A stretch of 64,000 nucleotides of DNA, from positions 115,593,504-115,657,503 of the forward strand of contig CM071568.1 in assembly GCA_036426205.1 (NCBI GenBank), read 5' to 3'. How positions within the stretch are numbered: the stretch's first letter is position 1; each line of letters starts with the position of its first letter. The position numbers and the translations under genes were made by a program. The notes beneath the pieces were generated by a model that worked only from the letters and a program-made list of their open reading frames with translations, did not search any database and had not been told where the DNA came from. The stretch comes from Ascaphus truei (lineage: Eukaryota; Chordata; Amphibia; Anura; Ascaphidae). Positions 54,241-64,000 of the stretch are shown one piece after another.

Positions 54241-56071
54241 ATACACAGGGGCTGATTCACAAAGCAGTGATAAAATCAGTGCTTTTGCGCCAACAATGTA
54301 TTTTTTTTTATCGTGCTGTAGACATGAAGCCAAAAGCAGGATTCACTAAGAAGTAAAAGCCATTTTTTAAAGTCCGATAAAAAAATGCACTATCGTGTGA
54401 CCTGTTTTTTGCATCAGTGCTATCGTGCTATACATTCTATAGGCTATGGAAATAAAGCAGCTTTAATGTCATTTTTACTAATAGTGTGCGGGACCAGAGG
54501 GTCTCCTGAGATGAATCACACTGATTTCAGCCTCGGGGACCCCCTGCTTCCCGAGTTACGGCCCTGATATGGGGTGCCGGTATCTCCTCAAGTATTTCAA
54601 TTCCAGGGTCACGTGTCGCGGACGATTTAAAAATTACGGTAATTCTGTCACCCGATGCCCCATTCAAGCAAGGGGTCCCTGAGGCAGAAATCAAAGCGGT
54701 TCAGCTCAGGAGACCCCCTGCTCCCGCAAACTATTAATACAATTTACATTAAAGCAGCTTCATTAGCTTATAGCCGTTAAGGCACTGAAGGGGTTAAGGC
54801 ACAATGGCAAATTTATTGGGGGCAATTGCCCTAATAAACATTGCAATATGTACTACCCACCAATACACAACCCACCCACCCCCTGTGCCCCCAACAACTC
54901 TTATACCCCCCTAACACACATAAAAGCAATTTTTTGTTTTTATGCATAGGAATGATTCCAGAGGCCAGCGAAGTGTCTGGGGGGCCTCGGGCGGTCCCTG
55001 CGGATGTCGAAGAAAGAAGACGGTGAAAGAAGATAAAAGAAAGAAGAATTTTGTTACCTGTTCTGCATCTTCAAGGTGGATGGCGTTGGATTGACTTTGA
55101 TGACGTCACGGTATGAAAGCTTGCAGAAATACCAGGATTCAGAGGATCAACGCTTCTAAAGGTAAGAAAAATATTGAATGTATGTAATTTTATTTTCACA
55201 GGTTTTTTAATTGTATTTTTTGATTTTCATGTTTTTCACTGCCCATTGACTGATAATGTATTAATGTGTACCGATTTAGTGTACAGATAAAAACAGTGAG
55301 AGCCAATGCATTTTTTGTCAAATGTTTTTTTTTCTATTGATTGTTGTTGTTTAGTGTTCTGTTTATTTTTTGGCTTAAATTGTTTGTAATTTGGCAGGCT
55401 TGTTTTAAATTAATTTTCCGATTGTTTTTAATTAATTATTTCTTTTGTTGGCTACTTGTTTTAATTGATGTTTTGGCTAGTGGTTTTATTAATTAATTGA
55501 TTTGTGGGCTAGTGGTTTAAATTAATTAATTGTCTTGTTGGTCAAAGCTTTTATTTATTAAATTGGTTGGTTGGCTAGTGCTTTTATTTATTTAATTGGT
55601 TGGCTCGTGCTTTTATTTCTTGAATTGGGATGTTTAGGTGTTTGTGTATATTTTTTATTATTGTGTATTTTTGGCCTTCATGCTTTTTTATTAGGGTGAC
55701 CATTGACTGCTCTAGTGGCTTATCATGCCCATATTATATGGGGGTGATATTCCACTATGCAAATCAATGGGTACAGGGTGGATATATTTGTCCCGGGGTG
55801 GGCGGTTATGCCTGCAGGGTGGGTAGCGGGGGGAGGGGTAGTTAACCCCTTAATTACTATAGCGGTTATTAACCGCTAAGTGATTAAGGGGTTAGGGGCC
55901 ATTAGATTGAATTTTTTCATGTATTCTTCCTGGCATCGGAGGACATGGACCTGGAGTATTCTAATGAGGATGCCCTTCATGATGGCAGGTGTAAGTTGAA
56001 AGGTTTATTTACATTATTTATGCTAGCTGGCTAATGTTTTATTTTATAATCGGCAAATGAGCTATTATCCA

Positions 56072-56227
56072 CAGTGTTCAACAAACCTATACATTTGCTC
56101 GCCCCGGGCGAGTGGATTTAAACCCCGGGCGAGTAAATATTGGCCTAAGCAGCACACGTTTGGTACTAGGTGGCGAGTAGAGTTTTTTGTGTGGCAAGTA
56201 GATTTTTTGGTGATTTGTCAACCACTG
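56072..56227. mobile_element. 156-bp hAT MITE, 8-bp duplication (copy 2)
   Basis: Same ends as the copy at 11059-11214 in the opposite orientation, flanked by an exact ATTATCCA duplication (56064-56071, 56228-56235), inside element C. Confidence 0.85.
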
Positions 56228-56339
56228 ATTATCCATATCTGGATAATAGTTATTTTGCCCATTACAGTACTGTACGTGTTGGGGGGGGAGGGGATGTATT
56301 TATTTCAATTTATTGGGGGAAAATATTTGCCCACTGGAT

Positions 56340-56720
56340 TGGTACCGCAGGCTAGCAGGGACCACGGGAGCCATAAGAGGCCCCCAGACACCCGCAGGGA
56401 CCCCCTGAGGGCCCCCAAGACACCCGTAGGGACCACCTGAGGACCCCTGGACACCCCCAGGGACCACATGAGGGCCCACGGACACACATGGGGAGCACCC
56501 GAGGGCCCCCAGACACCCACAGGGACCACCTAAGGGCCCCTGGACACCCACTGGACCCTGCCCCTGGACACAAGGGCCCCAGACCCTGCGGGGACCACCT
56601 GAGAGCCCAAAGACACTCATGGGGACCACCAGAGGGCCCCCATACACCCATGGGGACCAAATGATGACCCCTGGACACCCGCGGGGACCACCCAGAAGCC
56701 CCCACCGGCCTCTGGTGTAA
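56340..56720. repeat. GGGACCACCTGAGGGCCCC minisatellite, about 33-bp unit
   Basis: About eleven imperfect copies. Shorter versions with the same words exist in both arms of element A (2790-2940 and 5460-5620), so the array expanded within this element family. Confidence 0.75.
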
Positions 56721-56877
56721 ATAATGTGCAATATAACAAGAAAAGCTGCACACCACAATAAATGTATATATAAGATACTTGCTGAGACCGGTGCTCCTGG
56801 TCCAGCAATGGAGAAAGTAGAAAGATCCAAGGCAACTATGGATTTCTTTAAAAAAAAATTAATCAGCACAAAAACAC

Positions 56878-56911
56878 AACGTTTCATCCCTCCTAGGGGA
56901 CTTTATCAAGT
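56878..56911 (-). ncRNA. Hammerhead-like motif, Penelope type
   Basis: Minus strand: CTTGATAA, stem GTCCC/GGGAT, GAAACGTTGTG. The core differs from CUGANGA at two positions. It lies in Penelope-terminus-like DNA (56725-56960). Confidence 0.45.
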
Positions 56912-57273
56912 GACTGGCTTAAGACCTGCTAAGGATCAGATGATTGTTATTATATCCTGATATGTAAAACCACAGAATTCAAATAGGGTGTACTTTCTTT
57001 TTCACACCACTGTGTATAGAGACAGACTTTCAATATATACATATATACATACATACACCTGGTAGCACTATTAAATTGAAAGTCTGTCTCTCATCTTGTA
57101 TTTTGTATTCAATATGGAAAATGAGTTCGGATTCTGAAAAATCAAACTGGATTGTATCAAATTCTGTATTTGTTTAGTACCCAATCCACAGGCAAATTTT
57201 GGTGGGGCGATCGGATTTAAGAGGGAAAGTTCGCTAAAGGGATTTGGACCAGTTTGCCCATCCCTAATTCTTA

Positions 57274-57382
57274 GGGGCAGATTTATCAAGTGTCATATTG
57301 ATTAGAGCATCTGATCCGGCAAAACTCCAGTTTGATTAAATGACAATTAACTTACTGAACCAGCACTTGGTATATCTGCCCC
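57274..57382. mobile_element. 109-bp PIF/Harbinger-like MITE
   Basis: Ends GGGGCAGATTTATCAAGTG and, inverted, GGGGCAGATATACCAAGTG; exact TTA duplication at 57271-57273 and 57383-57385. No coding sequence. Confidence 0.85.
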
Positions 57383-57385
57383 TTA

Positions 57386-58680
57386 TTTCTCTGAACTTGG
57401 ACACATGTGTAATTGGTCTCCAGGAATAAATGGTTTTAAAAAATACATAAAAATACTTATGAAATATATTTTTAAATAACCTGCTTCATCAACACTTGAG
57501 GATAGATCCTCAGATGTCCATAAATGATTTAATGAGACATTAACCTCAGTTAACTTCTCTTTAAGTGGTAACAGGGCTCTTGAAATCTCCCTAACGAGAT
57601 GTTAAGATGTCCTGCCATTAACTTTAATGGATGTTAGTGCTAATGATATGCCAAAGATCCACACCGGACAACCTCAACGCATATCAACAGCAGTCCATTA
57701 AAGTTAATGTGTGAATAAATGCATTTTTATTTAGGTCATGGCTATACCAGCACCAAACGCCAGGGAGAATTTTTTTTTTTTTGCATTGTCCAGGGTTCTG
57801 ATGTGGCCACTTTGGTTTCCTATATTGTCTTAGTAATATAAAAAGCCAAAGTGAATACCCTTGGCAAGGCTAAAAAATGTAGCCAAGGCCTTTGGGAAGT
57901 CATAGTTGCCATGAAGGTAACCAAGGGGTAAATACAAATAGTGCATGTCTTCATGGCCACAAAGGTAACCAAGGGGTTAATACAAATAGCCTAACTAACC
58001 TTATATACATTGTTTGTTATAGCTGCCTAACCTGCCTCCTGACGCACGTACCTCCATAACCCACACCCTCAACAAACCTAACCCTCTCCCCACTAGTCAA
58101 ATGTGGCTAAAGAGGGATTTTGCGCATTGAAAAGCATTACAACAAATTCATTAAAAAAATTATTAAAAAACAGAATCAGATTATAAAAAAACAATAATTT
58201 GAATCCATCGATTGTCACTGTGGCTACGTTGGTCTTCAATGGGGGCGTAGTTAGCCACATTTGCAATTAATGTTGACCCTAAATAAATAAATGTATTTCT
58301 AACCCAGCCAGAATGAAAGCCGTCCTCCTAATCTTCATGGCTGAAGCAACCAAAAAACACATTCAATAAACCGCCAATTCTCAACCATTAAAACATAAAA
58401 TAATAATCTATGCCAAAAATTGAAGGGAAAAAAAAAAAAAAAAACATTCAAATTAATCTAAAATCTGTTGGCAAAAAAAAAAACAAAGTAAAAAATAAAT
58501 CCAGGTCCATTGACCACTTTCAATCTGATGACATCCTGTTTCAATGATGTTCAATACTCAACTTGCAACGAAACTCTCAAATCCTCTGTTGCGTATACAA
58601 GCAGATGGTTTACGTATATAACCCATCTATCCCCCCCCTGGTCGCAGATCGGGGAATATATAGTAAGCCCCAGTGATGTG
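57386..58680. other. Unassigned AT-rich DNA
   Basis: A ~45-bp tandem duplication at about 57911-57990 (AAGGTAACCAAGGGGT unit) is the only clear structure. Confidence 0.4.
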
Positions 58681-59090
58681 GGGTGGAATCCTTACCACAG
58701 AGATTCCCCACAGGGATGAGACATTCCAGACTCACAAAAGGTTATCTTTAAAACCAGCAGACTCTTTATTCTCTTGGGCCGCAGCAGCCGACAGGTACAA
58801 TTGATACACAGTCCCCTAACTGTTCTCCCTTGTGATGGTCCCTGCCGCCACTCTGGACCAAAGGGCATCCAGAATGGGGCTAGCTCTTCCATCACCCCCT
58901 AAGCAGGATGAGAGGTATTTGGTCCACCTAAAACTCACTAGCTATATCAGCTCTACTCATGAGCTGATCACTCCTCTCCTTCCTAAGACTAACTCACTCT
59001 AACACACTTCTACTTGTCACTAAATAGGAAATGCACAGCTCTTTATGATCTCAGCAGGCACCGCCCCTGTGTCTCTTGATTGGATTCCTC
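58680..59090 (-). repeat. LTR-like segment truncating the Penelope ORF
   Basis: On the minus strand the Penelope frame stops having its expected sequence near 59090. Beyond it there is AATAAAG (TTTATT at 58768 on the plus strand) and a GGAATCTCTGTGGTAAGGAT stretch that resembles an LTR with U5. TG/CA borders and a duplication were not found. Confidence 0.35.
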
Positions 59091-60200
59091 CTTATTCTCA
59101 GAGCCTGTCCCTTGGGAATGTTCTGAATCCAATTTGACTGATGGTGGCTAGATGCTAATACACATGAATTTGCAGTCACTTCCTTATAGTACGTTTTGGT
59201 GTGTATAGTGTTGTCAACTATATATAAAGTGAGGTCTAGAAAGTCTATAGACTGAGGACTAGTATGAAAAGTGAACCTAATGTTGCAGTCATTATCATTC
59301 AAATACATCTGAAAAGCTTCCAGATCTTCCTTTGGGCCCCTCCAGACGCACAGCACATCATTGATGTAGCGTTTCCAATGCACCAGGTTTGCACTATATG
59401 GGTTGTGGTTCTAGATGTAATTATCTTCCCACATACCCATAAATAAGTTAGCGTAACTTGGTGCAAACCTGGTGCCCATCGCAGTGCCGAACCTCTGGAG
59501 GTAATAACGACCTTCATACATAAAATAATTATGAGTGAGGATATGTTGTATGGCCTCTATTATGAATGATCTCACTGGAGTGTCCATAGTGACGTCCTTA
59601 TTCAGGGCCCACTCAACAGCTTTTAGACCTACAGAGTGGTCTATGATAGTGTGAAGGGATAATACGTCACATGTTACCCAGATGAACGTTTCATCCCATC
59701 CGAGGTCCTGAATGGTCTGCAGTACATGTGACGTGTCTTTGAGGTGGGATGGAATTGTGATAACATGTTTTTGTAACAGATGATCCACAAACTGGGATAA
59801 ATTGGATGACAGGGATCCGATTCCCGAGATTATGGGCCTACCCGGGGGTCTCACAGGATTCTTATGTAATTTGGGAATTAAATAAAAAAGGGGTAACTTA
59901 GGTTGTTTTACAATCAGGAATTCTAGCTCCCTTTTACTGATTATCTCTTCTTCATATCCCTGTTCCAACCATTTGGATAATGCATTCCCATATTCCAAAG
60001 TGGGATTGCCTTCCAATATGGCATAGGTATTCCTGTCTCCAAGTATTCTTTGGGATTCCTCCTGATAGTAGTCCCTATCCATGACTACTATCTCACCTCC
60101 CTTGTCAGCTGGTTTAATCACTATTTGATCATTAGTGGCTAGTGACTTGACTGCTTCCTTTTCAATTTTTGTCAGATTTTGTTTTTTACAAATGAAATCT
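59051..60200 (-). pseudogene. Penelope-like reverse transcriptase fossil
   Basis: Minus strand. Motifs in order: KPADKGGEIVVMDRDYY, PKLHKNP, PPGRPIISGIGSLSSNLSQF, DTSHVLQ, YLQRFGTAMGTRFAPSYANL, RYINDVLCVWRGP, IDFLDLTLY, KTYYKE and NIPKGQ. This is the Penelope-type reverse transcriptase, related to telomerase. Both halves share one frame, broken by a stop near 59412. In the catalytic YxDD motif the first aspartate is asparagine (YIND), which would inactivate it. Penelope enzymes copy the element RNA; the GIY-YIG endonuclease, which would follow, is lost at the 59090 boundary. Residues before about 60200 belong to the inverted repeat, not to the enzyme. Confidence 0.85.
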
Positions 60201-60201
60201 T

Positions 60202-61299
60202 GAAAGGAAAATTGTGATCTAGCGCTAAAGTGTAAAACACAGTGTGAAATATTACAATAATAACTTCTAATAAAGGTTGGCTGCCTAGTGATACTGCCAA
60301 TACTAACAGAAAAACACAAGAACAAAAGAAAAACCTAGCGCCAAACAGTCAGTGGAATGTCCTGTACTCCTCATGGGATCTGCACACTTGCTCGACAAAC
60401 CATGTAATACCATGTAATACCATACCCGTGGCCTTAAAGGGACAGCTGATGCGTGCTGAATGCCAAAGCTGCCAGTGACAAACAAGGCTCCAAATGTCAA
60501 ATGTCCATAAACGTCCAATGCCAAACAAACAGTGACTATGCCACTTGCCCTACGCGTTTCGTAGATGTTAATCTACTTCCTCAGGGGTTGAAAACACTGG
60601 CAGCTTTGGCATTCAGCACGCATCAGCTGTCTCTTTAAGGCCACGGGTACTATCGCGCGCGGGCGCGCAGAGACAGCCTGTTTGTGCCGGAGGAGGAAGT
60701 GAGGCGAGCGGCCACACGTGGTGCAGAGCTGTGGACCCCGCACACCAGCCTCCACAGCCGGAGCTGTTCCGGCTAACATCACAAGGGCGGTTTGGAGCTG
60801 AAGTCGCAGCGGAGCAGAGGCATCACCCGGAAGGGAGACCATCTGTGCTTAGGACTCGTTCCTACCAATGCGGTTTTATGCCTTGCTGTCTGTAAGTAGG
60901 GCTCCAATTTTTCCATCTCGGATGACCTGCGGTTCTTTGTATTTGTCAATGCCTCTCATGGCATAGTTCCTTTTATTAAATAGTGTTTTTAATTGTCGCT
61001 AGGACTCTTATTGTTTTGTGTGTTATATAGTGTTATTACTGCTTACCCTACAGTGTTGCACTATGATCTGTGTGTGTTTGTGTTTTTTCCATTACATGGT
61101 TTGTAGAGCAAGTGTGCGGATCCCATGAGGAGTACAGGACATTCCACTGACTGTTTGGCGCCAGGTTTTTCTTTTGTTCTTGTGTTTTTCTGTTAGTACT
61201 GGCAGTATCACTAGGCAGCCAACCTTTATTAGAAGTTATTATTGTAATATTTCACACTGTGTTTTACACTTTAGCGCTAGATCACAATTTTCCTTTCAC
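60202..61299. repeat. Penelope inverted terminal arms around a nested hairpin
   Basis: 60202-60410 and 61091-61299 are close inverted repeats of about 209 bp. Between them is a second inverted pair (60426-60477 and 60597-60647), whose loop holds a hammerhead-like motif at 60548-60590. The left outer arm joins directly to the reverse transcriptase fossil. Small ORFs in the arms are duplicates of each other and not genes. Confidence 0.7.
60548..60590 (-). ncRNA. Hammerhead-like motif with fully matching core
   Basis: Minus strand: CTGAGGA, a perfect six-pair stem (GTAGAT-TAAC-ATCTAC), then GAAACGCG. Both catalytic boxes match CUGANGA and GAAA, and it sits beside Penelope reverse transcriptase. 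The best hammerhead candidate in the window. Confidence 0.65.
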
Positions 61300-61726
61300 C
61301 TTTCTGTTGATTGGACACAGGGTAAGGTGACCTACCTCCACCATTCAGGGCAAGTGCTTGAAGTGGGGAAAACCCATGATAACTCCTGGCAACCTGCCCT
61401 TATCAGGAACTATACCAGGAGGAGGATAGAATTATAGCCCCATTTCTTACCAGGGCTACACGTATTTCTTATTTTCTTGTTCTTTTATTTAAAGATGTTT
61501 TCTTTCTTCTGTTCTATCTTCACCACAGGGTGTGGCCTCTTGCCTGACTTCTGGTTTTCTGAGACGGGCCAGTAACATGGTACTAATCCTTTGGTTGATG
61601 CACCATGTAGTTCCCTAACTTTTATTCCACATATCTCATTCTTACATATCACAAGTGTAACTGTTTCAGAAAAAAGCAATAAGCTCTTCTCAATTGATTT
61701 AAAATAAGTGTGCCCACTGTCGAGGT
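61300..61726. other. Unassigned DNA
   Basis: No recognisable structure; lies between the Penelope arm and a hAT MITE. Confidence 0.35.
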
Positions 61727-61983
61727 CAGGGGTGCTCAAACTTTTGGTGCTGCTCTCCCCCAGTGCTCGCGCCTCCCTTACCTTTGTGCAGGCGTCAAAT
61801 GATGCCGCAGGGTCATGTGACATTATGTTACCTGAAGCCAGATGAATCAAGGTAAGTGAGTTACAGAGGCCTTGCACTGTCCCCTGGCATTTAATTTAAA
61901 TGCCTTGGGGAAGAGCGCGGGGCCTCTGTAACCGCCGCGCCCCACCAAAAAAAATGCTGTGCCACTCAGTTTGCGCATCCCTG
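61727..61983. mobile_element. 257-bp hAT MITE
   Basis: Ends CAGGGGTGCTCAAACT and, inverted, CAGGGATGCGCAAACT; flanked by GTCGAGGT and GTCTAGGT (7 of 8 bases shared). No coding sequence. Confidence 0.75.
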
Positions 61984-62264
61984 GTCTAGGTAAAATAGCC
62001 AATATTAGGGATCCTAGAATGGTGCTACAAAGTAAATAGAAGATTTTACAAACTAAAAGGGAACCTAAATAGAGCACTCACGGGATATAAAAAAAAATAC
62101 AAGAAAGGCTACATCAAACAAATAAATATACTGTACATACAAAAATCTAAAAGATTAATAAAAACAAAAGCATGGACTATGCTAAATTCTCTGCCACTAT
62201 ATTGTCCCAATACCACCATAAAGCCTCTAGATTCTTCATTCACCAGATTTTGGTGATCTATCTA

Positions 62265-62630
62265 CAGATGCTGTGGCCGTTATTCGAACAAATCACGGCG
62301 CAGTGTTCGTGTGCGCTGCTGTACTCCATGTGGCATTAACGCCAATTGCCACAGCACACGTGTTTATCGCGGTTGCTTTGTTTGAATTTCATGGATTCTG
62401 TTTCTTTGTGTGCAATTAAATGCAATGAAATGAATGAATTGTAATGTGTACAGTACTCTGCTACTGTGCAACTGTGTCAATTTCAGGTGTATAAAGCCAC
62501 TAAAATGCAATTTTCTGCACTCACCTGCACTCGCGTCTTAAGGCGGTACGGTTGGAAGAAATCCCGCGCCATGCCATGGGTATTTTGAGGTATACACCGT
62601 GTGAAGTGTTTCAATAACGGCCGCTGTATC
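62265..62630. mobile_element. TA-flanked MITE, copy 2 of the 3788 family
   Basis: Ends CAGATGCTGTGGCCGTTATT and, inverted, GATACAGCGGCCGTTATTGA, flanked by TA. It is 366 bp against 363 bp for the copy at 3788 and lies in the opposite orientation, as shown by ACATGAAATTGACAG there and CTGTGTCAATTTCAGG here. It abuts a TATC microsatellite. Confidence 0.7.
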
Positions 62631-62636
62631 TATATA

Positions 62637-62649
62637 TCTATCTATACTG

Positions 62650-62719
<70 letters not shown>

Positions 62720-62724
62720 CACTG

Positions 62725-62764
<40 letters not shown>

Positions 62765-62775
62765 AATCTATCTAA
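62637..62775. repeat. TATC microsatellite
   Basis: Over 30 copies of the TATC tetramer with two CTGTATC interruptions. The Tyr-Leu-Ser-Ile ORF across it is a translation of the repeat. Confidence 0.95.
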
Positions 62776-64000
62776 AATTATTCACCTTTACTATCTATGC
62801 AGCTTCCAGAAGGAGGTTTTACATTGCTTACTGAAATCATCACGATGGTGATGACATTAATGATGTGGCTGCACTACTTGTGCAAAGTTCTTCTTTGTAG
62901 CACTTAAAGGACCATTAAGGCTAAGTACAGATTCTTTATAGCCCTGAAATATTGGCTTGATCAGGTAATTTATCATAAAGACAGAACTCATTGCCTTCAG
63001 TGTATATGTTGTTTCAAATGCATCAAACATTTATTAGACTGAATGTATGGGTTTCATGGAAGTATGCTTACAATGAAATATTATAGTCTGCCTGATACTT
63101 ATCCATGTTCTCCACTGGGTTTTCTATGTTTTTTTCAGTCGGGAAGTACTGTAACAACACTAATATATGACATTATTTTAAAAGTGGATTTTTCTTTAAT
63201 AATCGTTATACGGTTTATTCCCTGGTTCAAAACTTGAGCAGACTTTAGCTCAAAGGCTAAAATTGCTTGAGCTTTTAATCTGTTAAAACAATGGTCCAAT
63301 AAAGGCTCACTCGTTAGACTTGAGTAACATACTGTAGAGGCAGAGATGCACTAAGCTCCATTAATTCAGGGCAAATAACATCAGGTTACGTAAATAAGTA
63401 ACAGACGTTATTTTCCCTGAGTTTAACTCAAATACACTAAGCTAATTATATGCAAATACACCAGTCAACTTTTAACTAATTGGCGTAGGGTTAATGTTAG
63501 ATAAATGTATCACTACCTTGCGTTTGCTTGAAATAACCTGGCATTAATGAATGTCTCACTTAGAGGTGGCAATATCTCATTCTACACCCTGAAATATGGG
63601 TCTCTCTCTCAATCCATATTTCAAGGTCTGGAGAGAGCTAACGCCACTTGTGAGTAATAACGTCAAGTTATTAATCCCTTGGCTAACCTGAAACAGCCTT
63701 TAGTGGATAAGCGATGTTAGAGGGAACATCTTTTTTGCATATCATGAGCACTAACGTTCACAAGCAAAATACCCATATAATAAATTATTTAAGGAATAGC
63801 ACTTGGTTAACGTTTGATTGTTTGCTTTAGTGCATAGGCATCATGATTAAACTTATGTTACAGGCTAGACTGTTAGGAATTCCAGGCAATATTAAAATCC
63901 CAATTCTCTGATTGGTCAAAATTGCGGGCAGTATCCATTCAGTAATGGTCCGGAATGTTTGGCACATTGCCAAGTTTTCCAGCTAAGTTGATAGCAGTTC
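62776..64000. other. Unassigned AT-rich DNA
   Basis: No recognised gene. From about 63345 the sequence has a MITE-like start (GCACTAAGCTCCATTAATTC), but the other end is not found within the window. Confidence 0.4.

Larger units (their letters stand above)
54248..56725 (+). mobile_element. Palindromic-family element C, deleted and 3' truncated
   Basis: The left end (GGGGCTGATTCACAAAGCAG) parallels the ends of elements A and B. 54460-54990 matches the outer arm of A (GTGTGCGGGA, AGACCCCCTGCTCCCGCA), then the sequence switches near 55010 to the other arm, running outward from about 55040 (GTTACCTGTTCTGCATCTTC) through 55100-56050. So most of one arm and the centre are missing. It ends in a minisatellite at 56340-56720 where Penelope-type sequence begins; the right terminus is not seen. 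No coding sequence. Confidence 0.55.

Noticed and set aside
1..64000. tRNA, rRNA, CRISPR array or bacterial operon features
   Set aside because: No tRNA-like cloverleaf, rRNA stretch or regular spacer array was seen; all evidence is for a vertebrate repeat-rich locus.

Overview
This window is almost certainly from a large, repeat-rich vertebrate genome, most probably a frog or toad. The evidence is indirect: Penelope-like retroelements with hammerhead-like motifs, hAT, PIF/Harbinger-like and Tc1/mariner-like DNA elements, LTR elements with paraneoplastic-antigen (PNMA) type Gag fragments, long CA repeats, and no long intact host ORF. I recognise no host gene, rRNA, tRNA or CRISPR array. Nearly everything that can be named is mobile DNA, much of it nested.

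Layout. 1-12.5 kb: a hAT transposase fossil (minus strand) is cut into three pieces by two ~5.3 kb non-coding, internally palindromic elements lying in opposite orientation (1837-7083 and 7147-12440). Smaller insertions inside them have readable target duplications because the opposite palindrome arm shows the empty site: a solo LTR, a Penelope fragment, a hAT MITE and two TA-flanked MITEs. 12.7-17.5 kb: an LTR-like block, a Penelope 3' end, a broken PNMA-type gag, a hammerhead-like motif, a fragment of the same LTR lineage seen later, and a LINE tail. 17.5-27.1 kb: mostly unassigned DNA with a GC-rich TIR element, a minisatellite, a hairpin Penelope terminus and copies of one dispersed repeat. 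27.16-35.79 kb: an LTR retroelement inserted in a TA microsatellite, itself split by a 3.76 kb hAT element that has filled with CA repeats and an 18-bp minisatellite containing a 93-base assembly gap. 35.8-43.1 kb: LINE fragments, a Myb/SANT-like fossil, a 156-bp hammerhead insertion with a 15-bp duplication, and a probable solo LTR. 43.27-49.56 kb: a young complete LTR element with 1.83 kb LTRs and two non-pol ORFs. 49.6-54.2 kb: mostly unassigned AT-rich DNA. 54.2-57 kb: a third palindromic-family element. 57-64 kb: a small Harbinger-like MITE, a Penelope reverse transcriptase fossil with inverted terminal arms around a hammerhead-like motif, a hAT MITE, a second copy of the 363-366 bp TA MITE, and a TATC microsatellite.

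How the parts relate. The two LTR elements and the fragment near 16 kb share a primer-site-like TGGAGGCGCT motif, the two elements share a polypurine tract and a cysteine-rich zinc-ribbon-like segment, and both lack pol, so they would depend on another element. The giant palindromes, the 109-bp MITE at 57.3 kb and the Myb-like fossils suggest a PIF/Harbinger system that moved non-coding DNA. Hammerhead-like cores recur about nine times with different stem sequences, pointing to several Penelope lineages.
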